The notes: generated by a model not told the origin, from the letters alone. A stretch of 64,000 bases of DNA from Cyclobacteriaceae bacterium (GCA_028284125.1 JANQSI010000008.1:310001-374000), one strand, 5' to 3'; positions 18,847 through 27,273 are shown, numbered from the stretch's first letter. Made by a program: numbers and translations.

Positions 18847-20187
18847 TCAGTAAGGATCGTCCACAAATCGAATGAAATTGGTACCATTCAATTTGGCTTG
18901 TGCTTTAAGAAGTAGCATTCCGTATCCAGATGCTCCATAGAATTGACCCGTGAAGGTGGTTGTATCACCGGCATTTTGCATAAAGGAAAATCGAACTTGT
19001 GGCCAACACAATTGATCATTTTTTCTCACACTTTTAGAGAGTACCTCATTTATCAAGTCATCTTGAAACATTTGCTCTTTCTCATTTTTATTAGAAATAT
19101 CCAGGAGAAAGCTAGCAACGGAACCTGTTCCAAATCTATTATCGAGATAGAATTCTTCTTCACCAAAATCGGAAGATGCTGGTAGATTGGGGATTCCGCT
19201 TGACATAATTCCTCTCAGGCAAGCCCGTTCTCTTTTTTTCCATTTTGGATCACCTGTCACTTTGAAAAGTTGGTGATAGAATCGAGCCACCCCAGCTGGA
19301 CCATGAGCCCAACCTACATCGTAAGATCGACTCCAGCCTGGGTCCGGAAAACCGTATGGAATCAGAAACACTCCATTATCAGTTTTGGCAATGGATTCTA
19401 AGTACGTATTGGCGGCAAGGGCGGCATCCAAGTAGATGTTTTCGTTAGTTGATTCATAAAGGCGAGCTAAAAAATATCCAACCCCGGCTGCACCATGAGA
19501 AAAATTAGGAAGTTCAAAACGTCCATTTTGTCCTCTTTTCCAACTTAATCCGACTTCTTTGTTACTTCTCGAAATCAGTGTCCTTCCGGCTTTTTCCGCC
19601 ATTTCAATCAAATCGGGTCGATTTAAGGTTTCTCCGGCGTAGAGCAAAAACAATCCGGTTCCTGCAAGCCCGCCCAAAACATCATTTCCAGATCCCCAGG
19701 AAATCGTATCCTCTTTATTGATTGCAAAATGTTGAATCACGTCAATGATGTGCGAAGCTCCAGATTTGTATGTTGCATCGGAAGTCGTCTTATACATTTC
19801 AATCAATGCGAAGGCTGAACCACAGACATTTCCATAGGGACTGAATCCCCAAAATACTTTTTGAAGAGAATCTGTTTTTTGCGGCAGGTGGGTTAAGATG
19901 TAGTCAGCTGCGTCACTGGCTTGTTGAAGATGGGAGTCGTCGTTGGTCTCTTTGTAAAGCTGTAGATAGAAAATCAAATTTCCAGCCACACCATCTGAAT
20001 AGGAAATTGAAACCTCGTCTGGCTGATCTGTTGCATTAGGCCAGATCTGTGCTCCGTCTTTTGTTACCATACTGCTTTTGAGCCATTGATCGATAGCCAT
20101 TAATTCATTGATGTATTCGGAATTTTTTCGTGGTGCACAGCAGAAAATCAGGAGTGCACACAATATAAATGTTAACCATTTTGTCAT
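18847..20187 (-). CDS. LanC-like alpha/alpha-barrel lipoprotein lacking the zinc ligands
   Basis: The start at 20187 gives a 446-residue protein with a lipoprotein signal (LLIFCC). It has the repeating Gly-rich turns and helix pairs of LanC-like toroids: GVAG (66-69), GGLAG (172-176), SHGAAG (230-235), WAHGPAG (293-299), GTGS (353-356) and GASG near the end. In LanC/LanCL proteins the fourth motif is WC.G..G with a zinc Cys and the fifth contains CHG. Here these read WAHGPAG and RFGTG, so neither Cys nor the following His is present. It is unlikely to be a classical lanthionine cyclase. A sugar- or peptide-acting toroid is possible. It lies downstream of a LytTR regulator. Confidence 0.7.
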   Translation of the reverse strand: MTKWLTFILCALLIFCCAPRKNSEYINELMAIDQWLKSSMVTKDGAQIWPNATDQPDEVSISYSDGVAGNLIFYLQLYKETNDDSHLQQASDAADYILTHLPQKTDSLQKVFWGFSPYGNVCGSAFALIEMYKTTSDATYKSGASHIIDVIQHFAINKEDTISWGSGNDVLGGLAGTGLFLLYAGETLNRPDLIEMAEKAGRTLISRSNKEVGLSWKRGQNGRFELPNFSHGAAGVGYFLARLYESTNENIYLDAALAANTYLESIAKTDNGVFLIPYGFPDPGWSRSYDVGWAHGPAGVARFYHQLFKVTGDPKWKKRERACLRGIMSSGIPNLPASSDFGEEEFYLDNRFGTGSVASFLLDISNKNEKEQMFQDDLINEVLSKSVRKNDQLCWPQVRFSFMQNAGDTTTFTGQFYGASGYGMLLLKAQAKLNGTNFIRFVDDPY

Positions 20188-20274
20188 GTTGACAAATAAC
20201 TGGAACAATGGGAGTAAACAATAAAGTAAAATTGAAGCTATTCGCTAAGGCTTGTTTTTTATTCGTAAACAGAA

Positions 20275-21087
20275 TTAAGAAAAGAGGCTTTTCATTTCGG
20301 AACGAAAAGACTTGCCAACCATCAACTCCTGTCCGCATTGAAGTCTGACAAGTAATTGGTTATTCGATTTTTTGAGTCCTTCGATCTGGCTGAGGTTAAC
20401 AATTAGCGATCGGTGGATCCGCTTGAATTTGTCAGGAGGAAGCTGTTTTTCCAGATTACTTATGGAGTCTTTGTAAATGAAAAAACCATCTCCTGTATGA
20501 AGCTTTTGGTAATGGTCGATTGCCTCAATCCAATGAACTTTTTCTAGTGCAAGAAAACTAGTGTACTTATTCTCTTTAATGATGAATTGATCAAGCCTTT
20601 CATCATTTTTTTCTGTGTGTTCTTTTTTTCGAAAAGAAAGAAATCCAAGGACAACCCAATATGCCATTAAGTGAATGTGTATCACGCCAGTTAAGTATTT
20701 GGTAATGAATCTTGGAAAAATAGGACTTGAAGATAGGTCGATTCCATACAGGATTAAGTTGCACAGTAACATGTGTGTAAGTCCGAAGGCGATGCTGAGC
20801 CCAAGATGAAAAAGAAAATTGTTGACAGTGAAATCTTTCCTAAGCGGGAATCGGTCTACTGCTTTGATTATGAGTGGGACAAAAAGTGCATAAACAGAGA
20901 AAACAATGAAATTATAAAGCACACTCAGTGGTAATGAGTAATATTCTGTGGTGGAAGCGTGCTTCGCATATTTTTGGGCAGATACGATGATAGCCAGTAT
21001 AGCTAAAACAAGAAATGAAGTTCCGAGATACTGCCTTTCAAGTTTACCGAACGCCGGCACATTTATTGCAGATTTGCCATTGAGCAT
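20275..21087 (-). CDS. Membrane-bound LytTR transcriptional regulator
   Basis: The 270-residue protein has four TM helices in residues about 20-145. A short cytoplasmic linker follows, then a LytTR DNA-binding domain at about 175-268, recognised by VHWIEAIDHYQKLHTGDG, FKRIHRSLIVNLSQI and the KSFRSEMK tail. There is no receiver domain, so the membrane part itself is the likely sensor. The gene faces a divergent secreted-protein gene and precedes the LanC-like gene by 87 bp on the same strand. It is the natural candidate regulator of both. Confidence 0.82.
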   Translation of the reverse strand: MLNGKSAINVPAFGKLERQYLGTSFLVLAILAIIVSAQKYAKHASTTEYYSLPLSVLYNFIVFSVYALFVPLIIKAVDRFPLRKDFTVNNFLFHLGLSIAFGLTHMLLCNLILYGIDLSSSPIFPRFITKYLTGVIHIHLMAYWVVLGFLSFRKKEHTEKNDERLDQFIIKENKYTSFLALEKVHWIEAIDHYQKLHTGDGFFIYKDSISNLEKQLPPDKFKRIHRSLIVNLSQIEGLKKSNNQLLVRLQCGQELMVGKSFRSEMKSLFS

Positions 21088-21130
21088 GTTTACTTAAACG
21101 AGATCGAGTACTAAAGTTATTCGAGAATTT

Positions 21131-21169
21131 TTGCAAAGTCTATTTGAGAGATGATGTAGCATTGCAAAG
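21131..21169 (+). promoter_or_regulatory. Candidate LytTR operator: repeated TTGCAAAG in divergent promoter region
   Basis: TTGCAAAG occurs at 21131-21138 and again at 21162-21169, 31 bp start to start (about three helical turns), in the 95-bp gap between the LytTR gene and the divergent Vps62-like gene. LytTR proteins are known to bind paired direct repeats, although usually more closely spaced. Function is inferred from position and repetition. Confidence 0.35.
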
Positions 21170-21182
21170 CGAACATTCATTC

Positions 21183-22946
21183 ATGAAATCAATTACTTGC
21201 TGCTGGTTTGTTTACACCTTTTTCTGGCTTTGTTCAGAATGTTGTTTTGCTCAAAAGGCAATTACTTACCCGATTGGTGAGTTTGAGAATGTAGAAAAGT
21301 ATTCAGACCAGCTCTGTGCAGATGATCCATATATCTGTGATTTGTTGAATCGATACGCTCCCAAATTCATTTTCCACCCCAACGAAAAGTTCTTGCCGTC
21401 CACCGTCAATTATTACCTTGATCACTCATCCTTGAGGTATAGATACTCGAAGAAAAAAACGAAGGAAATACTTCCAGTAGGAGAAGTGAGCGGGTCCAAT
21501 TTGGGAACGCAAGTTCATGGATCAGAAGGCAATTTAACCGTTGCGGAAATCAGCAAGCATCAACCTTCTTTCAGAAAATCCCGAACTCGAGGAGAATATT
21601 ATGTAGAGGTAGCTGATCAATATCGGAATGAAATCTTCAATGGTTTTGGTCTGGATCAAATGGACGAACAACTATTGGTGTATGGGAACTATGGTAAATT
21701 ATTCAAGGATGAGCGATTCATGGGTTATCAATTACAATACTGGTTGTTTTTTCCAAATAACGGAAGTATTGGCTACCATGAAGGTGATTGGGAAGGAATT
21801 TCTGTTACTGTTGATTCAACGGGTGCCTTTGTTTATGCTACTTACATGAGCCATGGAAGAAGTGGAACTTACCTTCCGGAGCAGATTATTTTTGCGGATT
21901 CAGCTGGAAATGAACAAGTTACTGCTGCCGCTTATCCTGATCAGAGATTTAGTCATCCCTTAGTATTTGTTTCGAAAGCCATGCACGCTTCATTTCCCAA
22001 TGAAAAGGTTAGGCGCAGATGGAAATTATTCATCCCACTTCCAGCGGATAGAACTAAGCGTGGGCCTTCTTTTAATTCCTTTGGACGGGTTCAACTATTA
22101 CCGAATCGATTTATGGCGACTAAGAAAATGAAATGGGTACAATTCACCGGACGTTGGGGTGGACGAAGATCAAACTTATTCAATTCTCCGGAAGGTGCTA
22201 CTGCCAAGCGAGGATATTATCGAGGAACGTGGTTCAGACACAAGGATGTAAAAAAAGATAATGACTTACGAGCTAGAGGTAATCGAATCGGATCAATCTG
22301 GGGTCGATTGAGATTTGAGCCACGTCTTCCAATAGGTGATAGTGAGAATCGATGGGTGATGATGTTATCAAGAAGCGACATCCGACTGCAATCTTATGCG
22401 GAATTATATCGGAGAGATGACCCAATTCAAAAATACCATAATCTTAACCTTTACAATTTTAACAATGTCATCACCGGAATCATTTCTTATACTCATCAGG
22501 AAGACACGTATATCACTTTTGAGGATATTAATTTTGGTGGCAAAATGGAGGAAATGAAGTGGTCTGGAAATAATCCGCAACAGATTGAAAAAGTGAATAA
22601 CAATGATCGCATCTCTTCCATTTGCTGGGAGAAGTGTGAAGAGAGTAGTTGGGTTAGCTTTTTTAAGAATAGGGACTTTAAAGGGGAGAGCTATTTTCTC
22701 AATGGAGAACTCAACGCTTCGGTAGCAAATTTTAATGAAACCGAACTTGGTGGAAATAACGTCACCTCGGTCAGGTATTGTCTACCGGAAGGATATAAAT
22801 TGATTTTGTATGATCAACCGGATTTTGCTGTTGGGGAGTATATGATAGAATTACCAGGAAATGGATCATTTACGCAGATCGACTTTCACTTTGACGACAT
22901 CCAAATGGATGATGTTATCCAATCAGCGCGAATCATTAGAGATTAA
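21183..22946 (+). CDS. Secreted Vps62-like (DUF946-type) protein with C-terminal beta/gamma-crystallin-like domains
   Basis: ATG at 21183 (MKSITCCWFV) yields a signal peptide ending CCFAQ and a 587-residue product. The N-terminal two-thirds resemble Vps62/DUF946 proteins: YAPKFIFHPNEKFLPSTVNYYL, then GYQLQYWLFFPNN and HEGDWEGISV, with MSHGRSGTYL and KAMHASFPN further on. The last about 190 residues carry two Greek-key-like signatures (SFFKNRDFKGESYFLNGE and ILYDQPDFAVGEYMIELPG) typical of beta/gamma-crystallin modules, which often bind Ca2+. The catalytic role of Vps62-like proteins is unknown. It is divergent from the LytTR regulator. Confidence 0.7.
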   Translation: MKSITCCWFVYTFFWLCSECCFAQKAITYPIGEFENVEKYSDQLCADDPYICDLLNRYAPKFIFHPNEKFLPSTVNYYLDHSSLRYRYSKKKTKEILPVGEVSGSNLGTQVHGSEGNLTVAEISKHQPSFRKSRTRGEYYVEVADQYRNEIFNGFGLDQMDEQLLVYGNYGKLFKDERFMGYQLQYWLFFPNNGSIGYHEGDWEGISVTVDSTGAFVYATYMSHGRSGTYLPEQIIFADSAGNEQVTAAAYPDQRFSHPLVFVSKAMHASFPNEKVRRRWKLFIPLPADRTKRGPSFNSFGRVQLLPNRFMATKKMKWVQFTGRWGGRRSNLFNSPEGATAKRGYYRGTWFRHKDVKKDNDLRARGNRIGSIWGRLRFEPRLPIGDSENRWVMMLSRSDIRLQSYAELYRRDDPIQKYHNLNLYNFNNVITGIISYTHQEDTYITFEDINFGGKMEEMKWSGNNPQQIEKVNNNDRISSICWEKCEESSWVSFFKNRDFKGESYFLNGELNASVANFNETELGGNNVTSVRYCLPEGYKLILYDQPDFAVGEYMIELPGNGSFTQIDFHFDDIQMDDVIQSARIIRD

Positions 22947-22948
22947 TG

Positions 22949-23233
22949 TTAAATTTCCTGGTTTGATTGTTGATCTTTAGACTCATCTGTTTTTTTCACC
23001 TTTTTCACTTTCTGATTTCCTGTAATAGCATCTATCATCTTGATATAGCTGACTTTTTGGTTCGTGCTCTTTGATACATAGAAATATTGCAGGCCTTCGA
23101 GCTCTACTGTGCATTCTCCAAGCTCATACCTCTGTGAGACAACTTTATCTCCTTCACTGATGAGATCACCATCAATATCCAAGAGCTCTGGTGGTTCTTT
23201 TTTCTTGGGTTTCTTTTTGAAGAGTTTGATCAT
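22949..23233 (-). CDS. Small basic protein of unknown function
   Basis: The 94-residue product has a Lys/Pro-rich N-terminus (MIKLFKKKPKKKEPPELL), a central beta-rich segment (GDKVVSQRYELGECTVELEG, YFYVSKSTNQKVSYIKMIDA) and a Lys/Gln-rich tail. No signal peptide or TM helix is present and no family was recognised. It is convergent with the Vps62-like gene, 2 bp away, and lies 90 bp downstream of the histidine kinase gene. Confidence 0.55.
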   Translation of the reverse strand: MIKLFKKKPKKKEPPELLDIDGDLISEGDKVVSQRYELGECTVELEGLQYFYVSKSTNQKVSYIKMIDAITGNQKVKKVKKTDESKDQQSNQEI

Positions 23234-23323
23234 CTTTCTAATCTGGGGATGGGGCGTGCAATACTACTAGGATTTGTTTTGTGATCAAAGGAGGATTTGA
23301 TGAACGATTTTTTGATCAATTAG

Positions 23324-25507
23324 TTAGTACAAAAGAACAGGTTCGTCCTTTTGTGCCGGTAGAAAAACTGAAAAAGTGGTTCCTTTTCCCTCCTCGCTGG
23401 TTACTTCAATGGTTCCTTTGTTCATTTTGATAAAGTCGTACACAAGATTCAAGCCCAGCCCACTACCTTTTTCTCCTTTGGTTCCACGAGTCACTTTTTT
23501 CTCGTTCATTTCAAAAAGTTTTTCCAGCTTTTCCGGTGGCATACCAATGCCTGTGTCCTTTACAATGACTACAACTGTGTCTTCTTCATTCTTCGCTTCT
23601 ATCTGAACTTGCCCTTTTTCAGGGGTGAACTTCAATGCATTGTTTACTAGATTTCGGAAAATTGTCATAAGACTATTCTTATCAGCCCAGACATGAATCG
23701 TATTGGTGATGGTTGATTCTAAAGTAATCTTCTTTGCCAATGCCTGAGGGTTAAGCGCATCCACTGTTTCAAAGATTACTCGTTTGAGGTCGAGCTTTTT
23801 CGGATGGTATGGAATTGCGTCTTCTTCTTTCAGTGCCCACTTCAGTAAGCTATCCATCAACTGAAGTGCTCGGTTTGACGAATCATGCATATGTATTCGC
23901 ATTTTTTTCAATTCTTCATCACCATCAACTTTGTAACGCTTATCAATATGATTGGATAACAGATCATAAAACCCAATGAACGTACTCATCGGTCCTCTTA
24001 AGTCGTGAGAAATGATGGAAAATAGCCTGGTTTTCATCTGGTTTAAGGCTTCCAAACTATCGCGCTGGTTCTTTATCTCTTGGTTCAACTCAATGAGTTG
24101 ACGATTTGCTTTTTGCTTAGCTCTTAGAAAAAAGTAGATGACTAAAACAAGTGATAGTGTTAAGATAAGGCCAAGAAATGTGACAAGTTGTACAAAGCCA
24201 CGCTGTTCGATATCACTTTCGAATGCCAGACGCTCTTGTTCTTGAGCAAACTGTAAAGAATCCTTTTCTTGCTTGAATTCAAACTCTGCTTCAACACGCG
24301 CAAGCTGCCGTGTGTTTTCATCGTTCATCACACTATCCGCAAGCTTCTTGAACTGGACATGCGAATCGTAGGCATTACGATATTGCATTAATGAAACATA
24401 GGTGTCAGATAAATGGTCATAAGCAGAAGCCAATAAATCAGGATTGCCTATATCTTCTGCCATCATTTTGCCTTCGAGTAAGTAAATGATGGACTCATCA
24501 TACCTGCCTAGTTCATTGTAAATCTCTCCGAGTTGAATTGAACTATTGGCTAGAGAAGGGATATCACCTTGTTCTTTGTGCATGACATTGGCTTGATATT
24601 GGTAATCCAGTGCTTTTGCGTAATTACCTAAATCAGTGTACAGCGCCCCAAGATTTCCTAAGCTCAATGAAATTAAACGCTGAGCACCTAACTCTCTACT
24701 TAGCGTAAGCGATTTCTCAGCATGTGACAATGCTTGATCATTTTGATTGAGGTCTCGATACGAATTGACGATGTTGAGGTTGTTTAATGCCATTCCTCGA
24801 ACGTTGTTTTGCTTCTCATTGATCGCTAAAGCTTTTTGATAATACTCAAGTGCTTTTTCGGTTTGGTCCAGTCGCTCATAAACCAAAGCAATATTGTTAT
24901 AGTTACCCGCGATAGTCTCTTCGTTTCCTAATTGTTGCTGAATGTCTAGCGCTTTAAGAAAGTATTCCAGGCAGGTAGGGTAGTCTCCCATATAGGCATG
25001 GACAATTCCAATTTGATTGTAGCTGAGGCCGACACCTTTAAGATCTTTGATTTCAAGCCTGATCGTGAGAGCCTCTTCATGCAAGGCCAATCCTTCTTCC
25101 AGCTCACCATTATCCATACGAGCGGTTCCCAATCCATGAGCCGCGTCTGCGATTCCCTCTAGAAAATCCAATTCTTCAGCTAAGGCTTTTGCTTTAAGGA
25201 AATAGGCAGCTGCATCGTCCATAAAGCCTGAGCGCAAAATGGTCCATCCAATCTGGATATTGGCTTGAACGATTCCTTGAGAGTAATCATTCGCTTCTGC
25301 TAGCTCAATCGCTTGTAATGCATATTGATGTGTTGTGGTGGAATCGATATTGACGTATAAGAAAGCCAACTCATTAAATGCATCAACCTTTTTTTGTGCA
25401 GAAACATCAGCTGTGGTTATAGCAAGTAGAGAATCTACTTGGTTCTGGTCTTGCGCAAAAGATTGCAGAAAAAGAATTAAAAGCACAGAGGTTGAAATCC
25501 GACGCAT
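23324..25507 (-). CDS. TPR-containing sensor histidine kinase
   Basis: The start at 25507 gives MRRISTSVLLILFLQSFAQ and a 727-residue protein. About eight tetratricopeptide repeats fill residues about 40-385, probably in the periplasm. A TM helix lies at about 438-462. The kinase core has an H box with His501 in SIISHDLRGP, an N box (FRNLVNNALKFTP), a G1 box (KDTGIGMPPEK) and a G2 box (GSGLGLNLVYDF). There is no receiver or DNA-binding domain, and no partner response regulator is adjacent. It lies 51 bp after rlpA on the same strand. The signal is unknown. Confidence 0.92.
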   Translation of the reverse strand: MRRISTSVLLILFLQSFAQDQNQVDSLLAITTADVSAQKKVDAFNELAFLYVNIDSTTTHQYALQAIELAEANDYSQGIVQANIQIGWTILRSGFMDDAAAYFLKAKALAEELDFLEGIADAAHGLGTARMDNGELEEGLALHEEALTIRLEIKDLKGVGLSYNQIGIVHAYMGDYPTCLEYFLKALDIQQQLGNEETIAGNYNNIALVYERLDQTEKALEYYQKALAINEKQNNVRGMALNNLNIVNSYRDLNQNDQALSHAEKSLTLSRELGAQRLISLSLGNLGALYTDLGNYAKALDYQYQANVMHKEQGDIPSLANSSIQLGEIYNELGRYDESIIYLLEGKMMAEDIGNPDLLASAYDHLSDTYVSLMQYRNAYDSHVQFKKLADSVMNDENTRQLARVEAEFEFKQEKDSLQFAQEQERLAFESDIEQRGFVQLVTFLGLILTLSLVLVIYFFLRAKQKANRQLIELNQEIKNQRDSLEALNQMKTRLFSIISHDLRGPMSTFIGFYDLLSNHIDKRYKVDGDEELKKMRIHMHDSSNRALQLMDSLLKWALKEEDAIPYHPKKLDLKRVIFETVDALNPQALAKKITLESTITNTIHVWADKNSLMTIFRNLVNNALKFTPEKGQVQIEAKNEEDTVVVIVKDTGIGMPPEKLEKLFEMNEKKVTRGTKGEKGSGLGLNLVYDFIKMNKGTIEVTSEEGKGTTFSVFLPAQKDEPVLLY

Positions 25508-25558
25508 GGAGCTTTTAAATGTAAATGGAAAAAAATACAAAACAAGCTCAAACCGAAC

Positions 25559-26227
25559 TCAATTCTCGATTTGCTTCACAAAACCCTGGATACCTCTCGT
25601 TTTTAATTCGGAATTTCTTGTTTCTGCACTACTTGTAGTCGTGAACTTTCCTACAAAAACTCTATAAACCGTTTTTCGACCCACAACCACTTTTTTAACC
25701 CATCCATCTTTGAAATCTCTTGCCTTATTGTAAGCATTATTTCGATCACTTAAAGAAGCTACCTGAATAGCATACGTTGGCTTCTTGAGGTTCTCAACAT
25801 TTAAGTCATTCTTAGATCCGTTCAGAAGAAATAACTCCACTCTGGCTGTTCCGTCATTGATGATATCCAGCTGTCTTGCAGCTGCTTTGGAGAGATCGAT
25901 GACTCGATCTTTTGCATAAGGTCCTCTGTCATTGACTCTTACCTTAACCGATTTGCCGTTGGAAAGATTTTCTACTCTGAGCAGCGTATTGAACGGAAGC
26001 GTTCGATGAGCGGCAGTCATTGCATTGGTGTTGAACGTTTCACCATTCGCTGTTTTCTTTCCATGAAATCCTGGCCCGTACCAGCTAGCTACTCCCGTTT
26101 CTATGCTTTGTCCTTTATTATCATCTCCTGTTGAAGTGGATTTTGTGCTTTTACATGATGATAAGAAAAGACATAATAGCACCATGATGCAAGCAGTTTT
26201 TTCAAATGATTTATGAGACAAGAGCAT
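25559..26227 (-). CDS. rlpA: RlpA-like septal lytic transglycosylase lipoprotein with SPOR domain
   Basis: The 222-residue protein has a lipobox LFLSSC with Cys at residue 25. A double-psi beta-barrel follows at about residues 45-125 (GVASWYGPGFHGKKTANGE, AAHRTLPFNTLLRV, VRVNDRGPY, IDLSKAAA), retaining the His and Asp residues associated with activity in RlpA. A C-terminal SPOR domain at about 150-220 (YAIQVASLSDRNNA to GFVKQI) would bind denuded peptidoglycan at the septum. It starts 1 bp after the stop of the upstream small gene, so they are co-transcribed. Confidence 0.92.
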   Translation of the reverse strand: MLLSHKSFEKTACIMVLLCLFLSSCKSTKSTSTGDDNKGQSIETGVASWYGPGFHGKKTANGETFNTNAMTAAHRTLPFNTLLRVENLSNGKSVKVRVNDRGPYAKDRVIDLSKAAARQLDIINDGTARVELFLLNGSKNDLNVENLKKPTYAIQVASLSDRNNAYNKARDFKDGWVKKVVVGRKTVYRVFVGKFTTTSSAETRNSELKTRGIQGFVKQIEN

Positions 26228-26228
26228 C

Positions 26229-26699
26229 TTATTGCTTAACGAACACTTGCAAGGCTCCCCACAAGTTCCCTTTTTCTTCTTTAGAGTTTAGAAGAATTGC
26301 CAAAGGTTTTGAATAAAGAATCTTCGTATTGTCAACTTGAGTTGATGAATAAAATTGGTTGGCTTCACTGGTGAAAATCACTGCATTTTCATAATTGGGT
26401 GCTTTGTCTTTTTTGGTGATTCTGAAATCTTTAGAGTCAAGCTTGCATGCAGCTATGATGTTATTCAGAAGGTCAAGTTCTTCTTGTTTATCAGTGTCGT
26501 GAATGAACGCGAATTGGATTTTTTCGATTTGAGAATTTGAGATTGAAGTTTTGGCGTCACTTTCAACCGATGGCTGTGGACTGTCAACTGATAAATCCTC
26601 CGCTTCCAACTTGTCACTTGCGACTTGCAACTTGTCACCTTGCGACTTAATCAAATAAATCTCTTCATCAATCAATAAATGCAGGTGCTCACTCTTCAT
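26229..26699 (-). CDS. Small cytoplasmic protein of unknown function with a repeat-derived linker
   Basis: The 156-residue product has a short N-terminal segment (MKSEHLHLLIDEEIYLIK) and a C-terminal globular part from about residue 58 (IEKIQFAFIHDTDKQEELDL to the end). Between them, residues about 19-58 are Ser/Asp/Gln-rich and are encoded by short DNA repeats listed separately. The start codon overlaps the end of the thioesterase gene by 11 bp, and the stop lies 1 bp before rlpA. That places it in the middle of a tight operon. No family was recognised. The frame is intact, so the repeat insertion did not destroy the gene. Confidence 0.7.
   Translation of the reverse strand: MKSEHLHLLIDEEIYLIKSQGDKLQVASDKLEAEDLSVDSPQPSVESDAKTSISNSQIEKIQFAFIHDTDKQEELDLLNNIIAACKLDSKDFRITKKDKAPNYENAVIFTSEANQFYSSTQVDNTKILYSKPLAILLNSKEEKGNLWGALQVFVKQ
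26525..26648 (-). repeat. Cluster of short repeat tracts inside a coding sequence
   Basis: Read on the plus strand, a 20-bp unit (CAACTTGTCACTTGCGACTT, 26607-26626) is repeated at 26628-26648 with one inserted C, a tandem pair with a 21-bp period. Beside it lie a GGCTGTGGACTGTCAACTG-type tract (26561-26596) and a TTTGAGAATTTGAGATTGAAG tract (26525-26548). Repeats of this style are, from general knowledge, often interspersed between genes in Bacteroidota. Here they lie in frame inside a gene and encode a flexible linker. Confidence 0.6.
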
Positions 26700-27216
26700 T
26701 GGAAATATTGAAAAGTGATTTTAACTCAGTAGCATCATTAGGGTTCATCCGTTTGGCAAGGACTAATCGAAGTTGTCTTCTTCTCAGGGCTCCATCGTAA
26801 AGTTCTTTTTGCTCATCAGTTTCAGGGATCAACTCTGGAACATCAATTGGTGAGCCGGATTGATCTACCGCGACGAACGTAAAAAAAGCACGATTGGTGT
26901 GAAGCTTTTTGTCGGCTGGAATATCTTCGGCAGTGACCTCAATGTATACTTCCATTGAGGAGTTGAATGCACGTGTCACAAATGCTGATAAAGTAACCGT
27001 ATTTCCTTTTCTTATCGGTTGCGAAAATGAAATGTTGTCCACACTTGCAGTTACCACGATCCGGTTCGAATGCTTTTGTGCGGCAATCGCTGCTGCAATA
27101 TCCATCCAATGCATGAGTCGTCCTCCCATAAGATTGTCCAAACCATTGGTGTCGTTTGGCAAGACAAGTTCTGTCATTGTTACGTGGGAATCAGCGCATT
27201 TTTTTGATTTTTTCAT
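26689..27216 (-). CDS. Acyl-CoA thioesterase, hotdog fold
   Basis: The 175-residue cytoplasmic enzyme hydrolyses acyl-CoA. Hotdog-family features include LMGGRLMHWMDIAAAIAA (the central hotdog helix with its Asp), VVTASVDNISFSQPIRKGN and VTLSAFVTRAFNSSMEVYIE. The layout matches YciA/BACH-type medium- and long-chain thioesterases. The gene is the first of a tight minus-strand series that continues into the repeat-containing gene (11-bp overlap) and rlpA. Chain-length preference cannot be read from the sequence. Confidence 0.85.
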   Translation of the reverse strand: MKKSKKCADSHVTMTELVLPNDTNGLDNLMGGRLMHWMDIAAAIAAQKHSNRIVVTASVDNISFSQPIRKGNTVTLSAFVTRAFNSSMEVYIEVTAEDIPADKKLHTNRAFFTFVAVDQSGSPIDVPELIPETDEQKELYDGALRRRQLRLVLAKRMNPNDATELKSLFNISNEE

Positions 27217-27249
27217 ATTATTTAATGACTTGAATAGGGAAACCGAAAG

Positions 27250-27270
27250 ATCCTGAAACTAGTTCAGGAT
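27250..27270. repeat. Short palindromic repeat, possible weak terminator of pcm
   Basis: The 8-bp arms ATCCTGAA and TTCAGGAT pair around ACTAG in the 57-bp gap between pcm and the thioesterase gene. It resembles a small palindrome (TCCTGAA..TTCAGGA) known to recur between genes in many bacteria. On the minus strand it is followed by a T-rich but interrupted stretch, so it could attenuate or end pcm transcripts. Confidence 0.45.
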
Positions 27271-27273
27271 GAC

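Noticed and set aside
18847-20187. Lanthipeptide biosynthesis cluster
   Set aside because: The LanC-like protein lacks zinc ligands and is a lipoprotein. No precursor peptide or dehydratase gene is visible nearby.
26607-26648. CRISPR array
   Set aside because: Only two tandem 20-bp units with no spacers between them, inside a gene, and no cas genes.
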